From: a virus
Virus record (IMG/VR): IMGVR_UViG_3300005096_000071
Location: 27,159-91,158 of that record
Reading direction: 5' to 3' (one strand)
DNA: 64,000 bases
Shown here: piece by piece, positions 40,586-48,685 of the stretch
Layout of the letters: every line of letters begins with the position of its first letter
Numbering within the stretch: position 1 is the stretch's first letter
Position numbers and translations under genes: made by a program
The notes under the pieces: model-generated
Database searches by the model: none
The model's input: the letters and a program-made list of their open reading frames with translations, nothing else
What the model was told of the DNA's origin: nothing

Positions 40586-40784
40586 GCTTGATCATCTCCA
40601 GAAAGGTGGTGCGCACGAGCGCGTCGACCTCGTCGTGTGTGGTGTCGATGCGGGCCCGGGTCCCGGGGGTCTGGACTACGGCGTAGGCTTTGTTGCCAGG
40701 GTGGCGATCGATCCGGAAGGTGCAGGACGCTTTCCCGAGGTGTAGCGTACCGGTCAGGATCTCAACGGTCGGCGGGTTTGTCAT
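40569..40784 (-). CDS. small hypothetical protein heading the helicase operon (71 aa)
   Basis: ATG 40784 (MTNPPTVEILTGTLHLGKASCTF) lies 11 bases after a TATTCA -10 of a composite promoter. The protein is beta-rich with a helical end (EVDALVRTTFLEMIKRDAAR). It overlaps the next gene by 17 bases. No family recognised. Confidence 0.55.
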   Translation of the reverse strand: MTNPPTVEILTGTLHLGKASCTFRIDRHPGNKAYAVVQTPGTRARIDTTHDEVDALVRTTFLEMIKRDAAR

Positions 40785-40795
40785 TGCGTGCTGAC

Positions 40796-40838
40796 TGAAT
40801 AGCCCAGCTTTTGCGAAAGCGCAACCGTGGGGGTGCAC
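40796..40838 (-). promoter_or_regulatory. composite leftward promoter (helicase operon)
   Basis: Minus strand: GTGCAC (40838-40833), 8 bp, TTGCGC (40824-40819), 17 bp, TATTCA (40801-40796), 11 nt, ATG 40784. Confidence 0.75.
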
Positions 40839-40845
40839 TTTTAGG

Positions 40846-40874
40846 ATGACAACGCTGGCCGTGCGCGCTAGCAT
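40846..40874 (+). promoter_or_regulatory. rightward promoter of the SF2 helicase operon
   Basis: ATGACA (40846-40851), 17 bp, TAGCAT (40869-40874), ten bases to ATG 40885. It is back-to-back with the composite promoter and shares its GTGCAC box, as at 10.3 kb. Confidence 0.55.
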
Positions 40875-40884
40875 GTGCGGACTC

Positions 40885-42564
40885 ATGGAGCCCCGCCCCT
40901 ACCAAGTAGAATGCAAGGCCAAGGTCTACGAGTCGCTGCGCAAGGTCGATCGGACCCTCGCCGTGCTCGCGACCGGTCTTGGAAAGACTATCATTTTCTC
41001 CACCGTAGCAGAGGAGGCGGCCCGCAAGGGTAAGCGCGTCCTGATCCTCGCACACCGCGAGGAGCTGATCGCGCAGGCCTCCGATAAGTTCCACCGCGTC
41101 TCCGGGATGACGGCGGCGATCGAGATGGCGAACCGTCGCGAGGGAATGCAGCCCGTCGGGATGGAGCTGTTCGGCGACGCGCAAGCGCCGGTAGGCTCCA
41201 ACTATCCACCCGTTGTGGTGTCGTCGGTGCAGACGATGGTCCGGCGCCTCGACAAGTTCCCGGCGGACCACTTCGATCTCGTGGTCGTCGACGAGGCGCA
41301 CCACGCGGCCGCAAAAACGTACACGACGATCCTCGACCACTACAACGCGAAGGTGCTCGGGGTGACGGCGACGCCGGACCGCGGCGACAAAAAAGCGCTA
41401 GGCCAGGTGTTCGAGGACGTGGCGTTCCGGTACGACATCCGCGACGCCATCGACGATGGCTGGCTCGTCCCGATTCGGCAGCAGTTCGTCCAAGCGAAGG
41501 ATCTCAACCTCACGCGCTGCCGCACCACCGCCGGCGATCTAAACGCCGGCGATCTGGAGGCGGCAATGACTGAGATGAAGGTGCTCGAACAGGTCGCCGG
41601 CCCGACGGTCGACCTCGCAGGCGAGCGTCCGGTGCTGCTGTTCACCGTCACTGTTGCGCATGCCCACGCGCTCGCCGAAGTCATCCGCGGCCATACGAAG
41701 CAGGAGGTGCGAGCCCTCGACGGCACCACGCACCGCGACGAACGGCGCGAGACCGTCGAGGCATTCCGCAACGGCGAGGTCCGCTACCTGATCAACTGTG
41801 CGCTGTTCACCGAGGGGTTCGACGCGCCTGCGACCGCCGTCGTCGGGATGGCTCGGCCCACCAAGTCCCGAGGTCTCTACGAACAGATGATCGGACGCGG
41901 CACCCGTACCCTCGACGGCACACTGGACGGGCTCAACGGTGCGTCCGGTGAGGTACGCCGCGCGGCGATCGAAAAGAGCGCGAAGTCGAATCTGCTCGTC
42001 CTCGACTTCGTTGGCAACTCCGGCAAGCACTCGCTGGTGTCTATGCTCGATGTGCTTGGCGGTGAGGCGTCCGCACCAGAGAAGTCGATCGCAAAGGGGA
42101 TGCTGGAGAGCGGTGAGGTTGAGGACGTGGCGGAAGCCATTCGTCGAGCCCGCGCGCAGATCGATGCGATGGAGCTGGCCAGCGTCCGGAAGAAAGCGCG
42201 ACGGAACTACCAGACCGTGCAGGTCGACCCGTTCACTGCGCTGGGCATCGGTCCTCGTGGCGAGGACATGTTGGGCCGCGACGCGAGCGACAAACAGCGC
42301 CAGATGTTGGAGCGTGCTGGCATCAACCCGGCGGGTCTCGATTCTGCGCAAGCGTCGAAGCTGATCGCGTCTCTCATCTCCAGGCGCAGCGCAAACCTAG
42401 CGACGTACAAACAGGTCAACCGGCTGATCAAGGGTGGACTAGAACGCGACCAGGCCTCGGGGTTGACGTTCACAAACGCGTCGGCCCTCATCACGAAACT
42501 GGCCGCGAATCGTTGGAAGGCGCCGTCTAGTTGGGATAGCTGGGTCGCAGAGGTGAGCCGGTGA
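40885..42564 (+). CDS. SF2 DEAD/DEAH-box helicase (559 aa)
   Basis: ATG 40885 (MEPRPYQVECKAKVYESL) is favoured by the promoter position. Motif I is ATGLGKT (residues 29-35), then RVLILAHREEL (Ia), VVVDEAHHAA (II, DEAH), GVTATPDRGD (III), LLFTVTVAHAHAL (IV), INCALFTEGFDAP (V) and YEQMIGRGTR (VI). This is a complete UvsW/SSL2-like helicase acting on branched DNA or RNA. The C-terminal ~150 residues are helical and Ala/Arg-rich. It probably supports replication or recombination. Confidence 0.9.
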   Translation: MEPRPYQVECKAKVYESLRKVDRTLAVLATGLGKTIIFSTVAEEAARKGKRVLILAHREELIAQASDKFHRVSGMTAAIEMANRREGMQPVGMELFGDAQAPVGSNYPPVVVSSVQTMVRRLDKFPADHFDLVVVDEAHHAAAKTYTTILDHYNAKVLGVTATPDRGDKKALGQVFEDVAFRYDIRDAIDDGWLVPIRQQFVQAKDLNLTRCRTTAGDLNAGDLEAAMTEMKVLEQVAGPTVDLAGERPVLLFTVTVAHAHALAEVIRGHTKQEVRALDGTTHRDERRETVEAFRNGEVRYLINCALFTEGFDAPATAVVGMARPTKSRGLYEQMIGRGTRTLDGTLDGLNGASGEVRRAAIEKSAKSNLLVLDFVGNSGKHSLVSMLDVLGGEASAPEKSIAKGMLESGEVEDVAEAIRRARAQIDAMELASVRKKARRNYQTVQVDPFTALGIGPRGEDMLGRDASDKQRQMLERAGINPAGLDSAQASKLIASLISRRSANLATYKQVNRLIKGGLERDQASGLTFTNASALITKLAANRWKAPSSWDSWVAEVSR

Positions 42565-43334
42565 AGAGAGTCCGCGGCTTCGAGGTCGCGAACGACATCC
42601 CCGAGACTGAGAGAGCCGCGCGACGTCTCGGGGATCGGGGGTTCGGGAAGATGGTCGAACAGCTCCGCCGCGATCACGGCAAGTCCAGAATCGTTTTTTC
42701 CGCGCTCGCCCACTGTGACGCGGCCGCCCTCGCTGCGATTGAGGACGGCAGGCAACGAGCAACGGTCGAGTGGCCCCGCATTGTGGCCGCGGTCACCGGC
42801 GCCGACTACCTGCAGGTGTGGGACGTTTGGTCGCGCGGTGCGCCAAACGGCGAGGTGCGGATGTCGGTCGAGGAGGCACGGGCGCAGATCCAGCGTTTGC
42901 TCGGCGAGGGCGTCGATTGCCCTTGCTGTGGCCGGCTGTGCAAAGAGGCGCGGCGGTCAGTCTCGAAGCCGATGGTGCGGTTCGCCCGCTGGCTCGTGCG
43001 CAGTTATTCGGGGGCCCCAGTCGACGCGCGTGCGTTCGTGAAACAGACAAATCAGCACGGCGGCGACTACGCCAAGATCGTCTATTGGGGACTTGGCCGT
43101 CGCGAGCCCGGCGGCGATCCGATGTGGTCCCCGACCACCCTTGGATACAAGTGGGTCCGCGGCGAGGCGAAGGTCCAGCGGGTCGCGGTCGTCTGGAGAA
43201 ACGACGTGCTACGACACGAGGGGAAGCTGGTCACACCAGACGACATCGAACCAGAGACCCGTCCCGAGCGGACGGGCGTACGCCAATCTCTCCCAGGCAT
43301 ATCGTGCAACGCCGGCGAGGTGTCTGATGTGTGA
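42561..43334 (+). CDS. hypothetical protein with Cys cluster (257 aa)
   Basis: The GTG overlaps the helicase stop (GTGA). It contains CPCCGRLCKEARR near residue 120, a possible zinc site, and PMVRFARWLVRSYSGAP and WGLGRREPGGDPMWSPTTLGYKWV. It is coupled to the helicase, so a replication or regulation role is likely. No family recognised. Confidence 0.55.
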   Translation: MKRVRGFEVANDIPETERAARRLGDRGFGKMVEQLRRDHGKSRIVFSALAHCDAAALAAIEDGRQRATVEWPRIVAAVTGADYLQVWDVWSRGAPNGEVRMSVEEARAQIQRLLGEGVDCPCCGRLCKEARRSVSKPMVRFARWLVRSYSGAPVDARAFVKQTNQHGGDYAKIVYWGLGRREPGGDPMWSPTTLGYKWVRGEAKVQRVAVVWRNDVLRHEGKLVTPDDIEPETRPERTGVRQSLPGISCNAGEVSDV

Positions 43335-43346
43335 TGACGGCAGTGG

Positions 43347-43550
43347 TTGCGAGCGTGTGGCCGTGTGGCCGGGGCCTGGAAGCACTGTCTTCGGTGCGCG
43401 CACGTCATCTCGCTGCTACAGGAACGGATGGAATCCTACACCACAGACATACTAGACCTCGACTGTGGGGAGACTTGGCACAACGCGCCGCCCGGCGTGG
43501 CCGCCCGGCGTGGCCGCCCTGGCGTTCTGGATCCCATCCGACGAGATTGA
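43347..43550 (+). pseudogene. short Cys-rich phage protein, start or frame doubtful
   Basis: From TTG 43347 the frame reads CGRVAGAWKHCLRCAHVI, then LLQERMESYTTDILDLD-CGETWHNAPPG, a pattern of small phage zinc proteins. A second frame from ATG 43327 (MCDDGSGCERVAVW) runs out at 43455. The two look like halves of one gene separated by an indel in the GT-rich region 43345-43370. The true product cannot be fixed. Confidence 0.35.
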
Positions 43551-43586
43551 TCCGGCCGTTGCTGGACGCGCTATCATGGCCGACGA

Positions 43587-43841
43587 ATGAATAACACGAT
43601 CTTGATCGCGGCGTTGGCCGCACTGTCCTGCGGATGCTTGGCGAAGCGCCTGCAGATTCCCGCAGAGGACCACTACGTCCAAACGAGAGTCATCGCCGAG
43701 AAGTGCCGCACGCAGGGCTACGACGACTCGCCCTGCAGCGGGCAGCTCCAGGAAGACCTCGACGCGATGGTGAAAGGTGCCCAGGCAATCGACGCCGTCG
43801 CCAAGGGAAAAAAGCCCGAGTCGGAGGTGAGCGATGGATGA
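43587..43841 (+). CDS. small lipoprotein, o-spanin-like
   Basis: ATG 43587 (MNNTILIAALAALSCGCLAK) gives a typical signal peptide with a cysteine lipobox at Cys15 or Cys17, followed by ~65 polar residues with a helical end. A TATCAT hexamer lies nine bases upstream. Small lipoproteins of this size can be outer-membrane spanins, though it is far from the endolysin. The next gene overlaps it by eight bases. Confidence 0.55.
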   Translation: MNNTILIAALAALSCGCLAKRLQIPAEDHYVQTRVIAEKCRTQGYDDSPCSGQLQEDLDAMVKGAQAIDAVAKGKKPESEVSDG

Positions 43842-44190
43842 GGCGTTCGGCCGCGAACGCGTCCTCGACGTCCTCGCCAACCTAGGCGGAGGCCTCCGCC
43901 GCACCGGTCATGGGTGGCTGACCGAACACGGCGACGATCTTGCCGAACTCGGCAAGATCGAGGCGGAGGCGATCCTATCTGCGCTGAAGCGCGGCGACAC
44001 TGCCGGCGCCAAGTTCCAGTTGGCGCTCCATATGAAGCCCGAGGAGTGGCGAGCCTACCGGGACGGTACCGTGGAGCAACTCCGAGGAATCGCGATCCAG
44101 CGCGCGCAACTCCTGGAGGCTCTCGAAGATCTCGGCCGTCGGAGCGCCGAGGCAATCGGCAAGGCCGCCGGGGCCGCACTCGGTCTCTGA
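43834..44190 (+). CDS. hypothetical helical protein (118 aa)
   Basis: ATG 43834. It is almost all helix: MDEAFGRERVLDVLANLGGG, GDDLAELGKIEAEAILSALK, AQLLEALEDLGRRSAEAIG, with Ala-rich end. Probably soluble. It is followed by a 330-bp non-coding region. No family recognised. Confidence 0.55.
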   Translation: MDEAFGRERVLDVLANLGGGLRRTGHGWLTEHGDDLAELGKIEAEAILSALKRGDTAGAKFQLALHMKPEEWRAYRDGTVEQLRGIAIQRAQLLEALEDLGRRSAEAIGKAAGAALGL

Positions 44191-44231
44191 CTTGACCTGG
44201 GGGCTCTGATCCCCCACTGTGACGACCGCAC

Positions 44232-44270
44232 CAAAAACGAAGAGGCCCAGGGGAGTGAACCCTGGGCCTC
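44232..44270 (-). terminator. leftward rho-independent terminator T2
   Basis: Minus strand: GAGGCCCAGGG, loop of seven, CCCTGGGCCTC (11 exact pairs), followed by TTCGTTTTTGG. It ends the candidate RNA2. Confidence 0.75.
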
Positions 44271-44307
44271 CGATGCAATGACCACGAACCTCCCGCCAAG
44301 AAGGCTC
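44233..44307 (-). ncRNA. candidate small RNA 2
   Basis: A leftward unit: promoter TTGCTT (44342-44337), 17 bp, TACTTT (44319-44314), predicted 5' end near 44307, a hairpin GAGCCTTC-TTGGCG-GGAGGTTC, a short linker, and the 11-pair terminator with a U-run. About 75 nt. No ribosome binding site or credible ORF on this strand. It lies between two rightward genes, so it is not a leader of either. Confidence 0.55.
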
Positions 44308-44313
44308 AATGCC

Positions 44314-44342
44314 AAAGTACACGATCGCGCGAAGCGAAGCAA
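44314..44342 (-). promoter_or_regulatory. promoter of candidate small RNA 2
   Basis: TTGCTT, 17 bp, TACTTT on the minus strand. Confidence 0.55.
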
Positions 44343-44404
44343 TCGACAACCTCAACATGTTGTGGCCGGAGCCCGACATGACCCCAACGGTGGTGGTCCG
44401 GCAT

Positions 44405-44436
44405 AAAAAAAGCCGACCCCCGGGAGGGGGCCGACT
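44405..44436 (-). terminator. leftward rho-independent terminator T1
   Basis: Minus strand: AGTCGGCCCCC, loop TCCC, GGGGGTCGGCT (11 pairs with two G-U or mismatch-tolerant pairs), followed by seven T. It is the strongest terminator in the window. Confidence 0.85.
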
Positions 44437-44500
44437 GAATCCGTTGTGCTCGGCAAGAGCCCAAACGACCAGGCCCACAGTTCGCGAGCCCTGCTTGCTC
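44405..44500 (-). ncRNA. candidate small RNA 1
   Basis: A leftward unit: promoter TTGTCG (44535-44530), 17 bp, TACAGT (44512-44507), predicted 5' end near 44500, an early hairpin GCGAGC-AAGCAGG-GCTCGC, a ~45-nt single-stranded middle, then the GC-rich terminator and T7. About 96 nt. It is antisense to nothing clearly coding. Together with RNA2 it forms a tandem pair of similar architecture. Confidence 0.6.
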
Positions 44501-44506
44501 GCAGAC

Positions 44507-44535
44507 ACTGTAGCGAAAAGCGTGCCAGTCGACAA
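44507..44535 (-). promoter_or_regulatory. promoter of candidate small RNA 1
   Basis: TTGTCG, 17 bp, TACAGT on the minus strand. It overlaps the start region of the rightward gene at 44522, so the two transcription starts may interfere. Confidence 0.6.
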
Positions 44536-46108
44536 GCTACTGCGCCGGATCGCCCCGGTGGAGATGGCACTCGGCGGTCCGATCGCATGGCAAGCGGTGC
44601 CGCTGCAGTGGCGCGCCGACGCTGACGTGGCGGGCCCAGACTGCGGCACCGTGGCCGACTTGCTCACCAGGTTGTCCGGCCGGTGGTGGCGCTGGGAATG
44701 GAGCAGCACGCCGCGCAGGCTCTGGGAGGATGTGATCCGAGCGAAGTGGCCGGGCCGCATCGGGCGGGCTCGGTTCCTCGCAGCATGGAAGCACCTAGAC
44801 CGCCTCGGGCTCATCGCCCGGAAGGCCACGGCGTGGGTGATCGAGGCATGCCGACCGGAGGACAAAGCAGCCCGGCTCGCCGAAGAGTCCCAAGGTCTCG
44901 CGGCGTTGCCCACCCCTGGGCAGAGCCCTAGTAAGGAACGCGCACGCGAGATCGGTAAACCTCTAATCTACGCAACGCCACATACAGGGCACCCGAGCAG
45001 TTTCCTGCGTTCTGTAGGTTACGTAAGCACTGTCAGTAATCCCAACTTCCTCACTGCGAACCAAGATCGCGCACACGCACACGCGTTGCAGACACTATGC
45101 CAGGAGAACGATATGGGCGGAAATAACCCGACACCTCAGACGAACGACGCGGCATCAGGAGCCCCCGAGACCTCCGACGGCCAGACGCCCAGCCCGATCC
45201 CTCCGTGGGAGTCTGGGAAGACGGGAGCCGGCCCCCACGCAAAAATGTGGCCCTACCGTTGGAATGTCCTCCGGCAGCGGCTCGAAAAGGAATGGGCGCC
45301 GCAATCGATGCGGTACGGTCGCGGCCGGCGCCAAGCTCAGCGCGCCCAACGATTCGGCACGGCGCTCTATATGGCGCTGCTACCAAAGGGCGCGGACAAG
45401 CTGCAGAGCGCGAGCGACTACGCGAGCGACGAGGTCTGGGCGAAGGCGCTCCGATCGGTGTTCAACCGAGAGCACCCGCCCAACAGTCCGCTGGAGTTCA
45501 TGGCGGCGGTTATCTCCGACTCCCTAGACGACACCGACCAGGCAAAGAAGCGCGAGAAGGCGAACGCCAAGCGCTACAAGCGGGTGGTGGGCGGCTCGAT
45601 GGGGGTTGCGTCCGCAGATCAAAAAGTGCAACCTCGCGGAGGCATAAATGCCAGAGTCCCGCACAAATCGACGCAACCGCGCCAAGGGGTACACGCAGAA
45701 CAAGCGGGTGCCGGACCTGGGGGACAGCATGCCCAGCCAGACCTGTTTGACGGGGATCGTCGGGACCGTTCCGAAGCTGTACGACCTGATAGACGCGAGC
45801 CTTCAACAGCTCGACTGGAATTGGGTAACCCTCGCCAAGGAGATCCCGTGCAGTCGCCAGCACCTGGAGCGACTAGTGAAGCGGCCGACCATCCCGTCGG
45901 ATATATTCCTGCGCATCTGCGCGGTCCTGGGGATCAACCCCGAGGACGTGATCACAGCAACAAAGCTCGTCGAGTAGGACCATCCCATGACCGAACCCCA
46001 GCCCAACGAAGATCAGAACATCACCAGCGACCAGCGGCTGACGGCGATCCGTCTGCTGACGATGCGAATCGAGCGCAGGAACCAAGCGAAGAAAGCCGCG
46101 ACCGCTGA
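44522..46108 (+). CDS. winged-helix-like hypothetical protein; 3' end uncertain
   Basis: GTG 44522 avoids the upstream stretch that encodes the small-RNA region. Residues ~15-110 look like a DNA-binding wing (TVADLLTRLSGRWWRWEW, LWEDVIRAKWPGRIGRARFLAAWKHLDRLGLIARK). A long Ser/Pro/Asn-rich middle precedes a helical basic domain (WPYRWNVLRQRLEKEWAPQ). From about 45650 the frame becomes Arg/Pro-rich while two other genes (45648, 45987) overlap it in other frames, so the real end is likely near 45650. A role in replication initiation is possible. Confidence 0.5.
   Translation: MPVDKLLRRIAPVEMALGGPIAWQAVPLQWRADADVAGPDCGTVADLLTRLSGRWWRWEWSSTPRRLWEDVIRAKWPGRIGRARFLAAWKHLDRLGLIARKATAWVIEACRPEDKAARLAEESQGLAALPTPGQSPSKERAREIGKPLIYATPHTGHPSSFLRSVGYVSTVSNPNFLTANQDRAHAHALQTLCQENDMGGNNPTPQTNDAASGAPETSDGQTPSPIPPWESGKTGAGPHAKMWPYRWNVLRQRLEKEWAPQSMRYGRGRRQAQRAQRFGTALYMALLPKGADKLQSASDYASDEVWAKALRSVFNREHPPNSPLEFMAAVISDSLDDTDQAKKREKANAKRYKRVVGGSMGVASADQKVQPRGGINARVPHKSTQPRQGVHAEQAGAGPGGQHAQPDLFDGDRRDRSEAVRPDRREPSTARLELGNPRQGDPVQSPAPGATSEAADHPVGYIPAHLRGPGDQPRGRDHSNKARRVGPSHDRTPAQRRSEHHQRPAADGDPSADDANRAQEPSEESRDR
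45648..45977 (+). CDS. XRE-family helix-turn-helix regulator (109 aa)
   Basis: ATG 45648 after GCGGAGGCATAA, a good ribosome binding site. Residues ~50-108 (LDASLQQLDWNWVTLAKEIPCSRQHLERLVKRPTIPSDIFLRICAVLGINPEDV) form an XRE/Cro-type HTH in which CSRQHLERLVKRP is the recognition region. The first ~35 residues are basic and may be unstructured, or the true start may be ATG 45730. It is a candidate repressor or activator for the recurring promoter boxes (inference). Confidence 0.7.
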   Translation: MPESRTNRRNRAKGYTQNKRVPDLGDSMPSQTCLTGIVGTVPKLYDLIDASLQQLDWNWVTLAKEIPCSRQHLERLVKRPTIPSDIFLRICAVLGINPEDVITATKLVE

Positions 46109-46595
46109 GTGGCGCGAAGTACTCGACACCAAAACGCGAGCGCTGAACGAGCTGATCGAAGAGGAGACTCCGATCGACGACGAGGAGGCTTGCGTCGCGC
46201 GCCTCGATGAGATCCGCCTCGCGCTCAAAAACCGCAGGCAGGCCGAGACCGATAAGAAGTCAGCGATCGGAAAGATCAACGCGGAGATCGAGCAAGCCGA
46301 GAGCGCGCGCTACGAGATGATCATGACGGAGGGGGCGACCCAGTCCCACCTCAACTTCGCCGAGGATGGAGCGGCCGAGCCATGGCTGACGAGCGAGGCC
46401 GCCCGCGAGGTAGGGCTGGCGCTCAACGATGTCGCGAAGGATTCGGGCGGAGACCTCGCGCCCGAGATGGACGCACTCCGGCGCCGAGTCGAATCGATGG
46501 GGCTGGGAAAAATCCGGCTCGTCGACGAGGACGATGGCGAGGAGGATGACGAGGAAGAGAGCGAGGACAAGAGCGAGGCCGGACCCGACTTCTGA
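45987..46595 (+). CDS. coiled-coil protein before the recombination genes (202 aa)
   Basis: ATG 45987. A TAGGAC hexamer lies six bases upstream and also resembles a ribosome binding site. Long helical coiled coil (LLTMRIERRNQAKKAATAEW, LDEIRLALKNRRQAETDKKSAIG) and an acidic tail (EDDGEEDDEEESEDKSEAG). Its position before the exonuclease and RecT fits host-nuclease inhibitors or similar helper proteins, but no signature proves it. A strong terminator follows. Confidence 0.55.
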   Translation: MTEPQPNEDQNITSDQRLTAIRLLTMRIERRNQAKKAATAEWREVLDTKTRALNELIEEETPIDDEEACVARLDEIRLALKNRRQAETDKKSAIGKINAEIEQAESARYEMIMTEGATQSHLNFAEDGAAEPWLTSEAAREVGLALNDVAKDSGGDLAPEMDALRRRVESMGLGKIRLVDEDDGEEDDEEESEDKSEAGPDF

Positions 46596-46618
46596 ACGAA
46601 GCCCCCAGGGTTCACGGG

Positions 46619-46646
46619 AGGGGGACCATGCGGTCCCCCTCTTTTT
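46619..46646 (+). terminator. rho-independent terminator
   Basis: AGGGGGACC, loop ATGC, GGTCCCCCT (nine exact pairs), then CTTTTTG. It closes the transcript ending at 46595 and isolates the recombination operon. Confidence 0.85.
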
Positions 46647-46647
46647 G

Positions 46648-46690
46648 TTGCACCTGCGGGGTTGCACTTTCGAAAAGTGCACGGTAGCTT
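46648..46690 (+). promoter_or_regulatory. composite rightward promoter (recombination operon)
   Basis: TTGCAC (46648-46653), 8 bp, TTGCAC (46662-46667), 17 bp, TAGCTT (46685-46690). The spacing matches the leftward copies. Here a ~45-nt leader with AAGGAACGAG precedes GTG 46744, so the mRNA is leadered. Confidence 0.7.
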
Positions 46691-46743
46691 GTGCGTGGCG
46701 CCTCGGCGTCCCTTCCCCTTCACCTCCAAGGAACGAGACCAAC

Positions 46744-47736
46744 GTGCAAGAACACGACCCCTACGGGGGCATGACCCGGAACGAGTGGATCGAATCGCGC
46801 AAGCGAGGGATCGGCGGTTCTGAAGCGGCGGCGCTGTTCGGCGTCCATCCCTGGACGTCTCCGTTCGCGCTGTACCAAGAGAAGATCGGCGCGGTCAACG
46901 ACGACCGGGACTCGCCGGCGATGCGCTGGGGCCGACGGCTGGAGCCTGTGGTCCGCGACGCATACGCCGAGGAGGTTGGCCGAGTCGTCACCGTCGGCGT
47001 GACCAATCGGGCCCACCCGCGGATCCCGTTCATGCTCGCCAACACGGACGGAACGATCGGGCCGATCCCGGACTTCGATGGGCCCGGCGTGTACGAGGGG
47101 AAGATGACCCTCTCTCCCCACAATAAGGCGCAGTGGGACGTGGGCGTGCCGCTGTTCTACCAGGTCCAAACCCAACACTATATGGCGGTGCTCGGCCTGG
47201 AGTGGGCGGGCGTGGCGTGCTTCATCCCTGGCGTGTACGACCCGCTGCTGTACTGCGACATCCCGCGGAATCAGAGATTCATCGACGCACTAGAGGAGCG
47301 CGAGCACCGGTTCTGGCACGACCACATCCTCGCGGGCGTGGCTCCCGATCCTGATGGGTCGATGGCAACGACGAACGCGCTGAAGCTACTCCACCCGAAA
47401 GACAACGGCGAGATCATCACGCTCCCCGAGGAGTCGGCGATGTGGGCCCGACGGGTCGAGAGATCGAACGCCGCGATGAAACGCCTCAAGGGCGTGAAGG
47501 ATGAGTTCTCGAACAAGCTCCGCGCCGCCATGGGGCCGGCGACTTACGGCATCCTCCCGGACTCAACCGGGTACAGCTACAAGCACCAGAGCCGCGCCGC
47601 CTTCTCAGTGAAGGCCAACGAGACGCGAGTGCTCCGACGGTCGAGCGCGAAGGCGATCGTCAAGGCACAGAAGGCACTCAACGAAGCGGCAGACGCAGCC
47701 CTCGCAGACGCGGGCCTCGATACGATTGGACTCTGA
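46744..47736 (+). CDS. YqaJ-type (lambda exonuclease-like) recombination nuclease (330 aa)
   Basis: GTG 46744. The motif SRKRGIGGSEAAALFGVHPWTSPFALYQEK near residues 17-48, RWGRRLEPVVRDAYAEE, LANTDGTIG-PIPDFDGPGVYEGKM (the D-x-E-x-K catalytic cluster: D, E and K) and FYQVQTQHYMAVLGLEW mark the YqaJ viral recombinase family. It resects dsDNA ends 5'-3' to expose a 3' strand for the RecT protein next door. Confidence 0.9.
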   Translation: MQEHDPYGGMTRNEWIESRKRGIGGSEAAALFGVHPWTSPFALYQEKIGAVNDDRDSPAMRWGRRLEPVVRDAYAEEVGRVVTVGVTNRAHPRIPFMLANTDGTIGPIPDFDGPGVYEGKMTLSPHNKAQWDVGVPLFYQVQTQHYMAVLGLEWAGVACFIPGVYDPLLYCDIPRNQRFIDALEEREHRFWHDHILAGVAPDPDGSMATTNALKLLHPKDNGEIITLPEESAMWARRVERSNAAMKRLKGVKDEFSNKLRAAMGPATYGILPDSTGYSYKHQSRAAFSVKANETRVLRRSSAKAIVKAQKALNEAADAALADAGLDTIGL

Positions 47737-47740
47737 GACG

Positions 47741-48685
47741 ATGGCAAGTAAATCCAAAAGCAGCACCACCGAACTACCACCCATGCCCCAGGAGGATGTA
47801 GTGTTGGAAAACTCAGAGGACCGGACCAAGATCGTCGTCGTCAAAACGATGCTGGAGCGTTCGAAGGATGAGGTCTCGCGCGCGCTCTCGGGACAGATGG
47901 ACCCGGAGCGGTTCCTCCGCGTCGCGCTGACGACCTACCAGACGGGCGAGGGGCTCACGGAAACCGACCCGATCACGTTCATCGGGTGCATCGTCCAGGC
48001 GGCCCAGCTCGGGCTCAGCACGGACCCGTTGCTCGGCGAGTGCTACCTGTTGCCCCGCTGGAACAAACACCTCAAGCGCAAGGTCTGCACCCTGCAGATC
48101 GGCTACCAGGGGCTGATGAAGCGGTGCCGGCGGTCGCCGTTGCTGGACAACATCGACGCCGACGTAGTCCACGCGAACGACGAGTTCGAGGTGATCAAGG
48201 GGGTCCCCGACTCCATCATCCGGCACAAGCCATGCCTCCGGGGTGACCCGGGGCCCATCGTGGCGAGCTACGCGATCGCTCGATTCAAAACCGGGTCCTA
48301 CGTGTTCCGGGTTTGCATGGTGTGGGAGATCGAGAAGGCCCGACTCCGAAGCGACGCCGGCAAGAAAGGGTGGGGGCCGTGGAAAACCGACTATGACGCC
48401 ATGGCCATGAAGACGGCGATCCGCCGGCTGACCAAGGTCCTCCCGACGGACGACGTCACTCGCGCGCAGATCACGAACGAGGAGCGCGACGAATCAGTGA
48501 TCGACGCGGCGTTCGCTGAGCGCATAATCCAGGCCGGGCCGCCGCGCTCGGACAACCCGCCGCAACAGTCAGTACCGGCGACCACCGACGACCTCGCGAC
48601 CCAGCACGAAAACGAAAGGAGAGACGAAGATGTCCCACCCCCGACAGATCCACCGAACGAAGATCGATCCGAGGACCCGACCTGA
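47741..48685 (+). CDS. recT: RecT-family single-strand annealing protein (314 aa)
   Basis: ATG 47741, five bases after the exonuclease stop. It contains RFLRVALTTYQTGEGLTETDPITFIGCIVQAAQLGLSTDPLLGECYLLPRWN, LQIGYQGLMKRCRRSPL and KKGWGPWKTDYDAMAMKTAIRRLTKVLP, the RecT core, with a charged Pro-rich tail. It pairs with the YqaJ nuclease for annealing-type recombination and repair. The next gene starts inside its 3' end. Confidence 0.95.
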   Translation: MASKSKSSTTELPPMPQEDVVLENSEDRTKIVVVKTMLERSKDEVSRALSGQMDPERFLRVALTTYQTGEGLTETDPITFIGCIVQAAQLGLSTDPLLGECYLLPRWNKHLKRKVCTLQIGYQGLMKRCRRSPLLDNIDADVVHANDEFEVIKGVPDSIIRHKPCLRGDPGPIVASYAIARFKTGSYVFRVCMVWEIEKARLRSDAGKKGWGPWKTDYDAMAMKTAIRRLTKVLPTDDVTRAQITNEERDESVIDAAFAERIIQAGPPRSDNPPQQSVPATTDDLATQHENERRDEDVPPPTDPPNEDRSEDPT

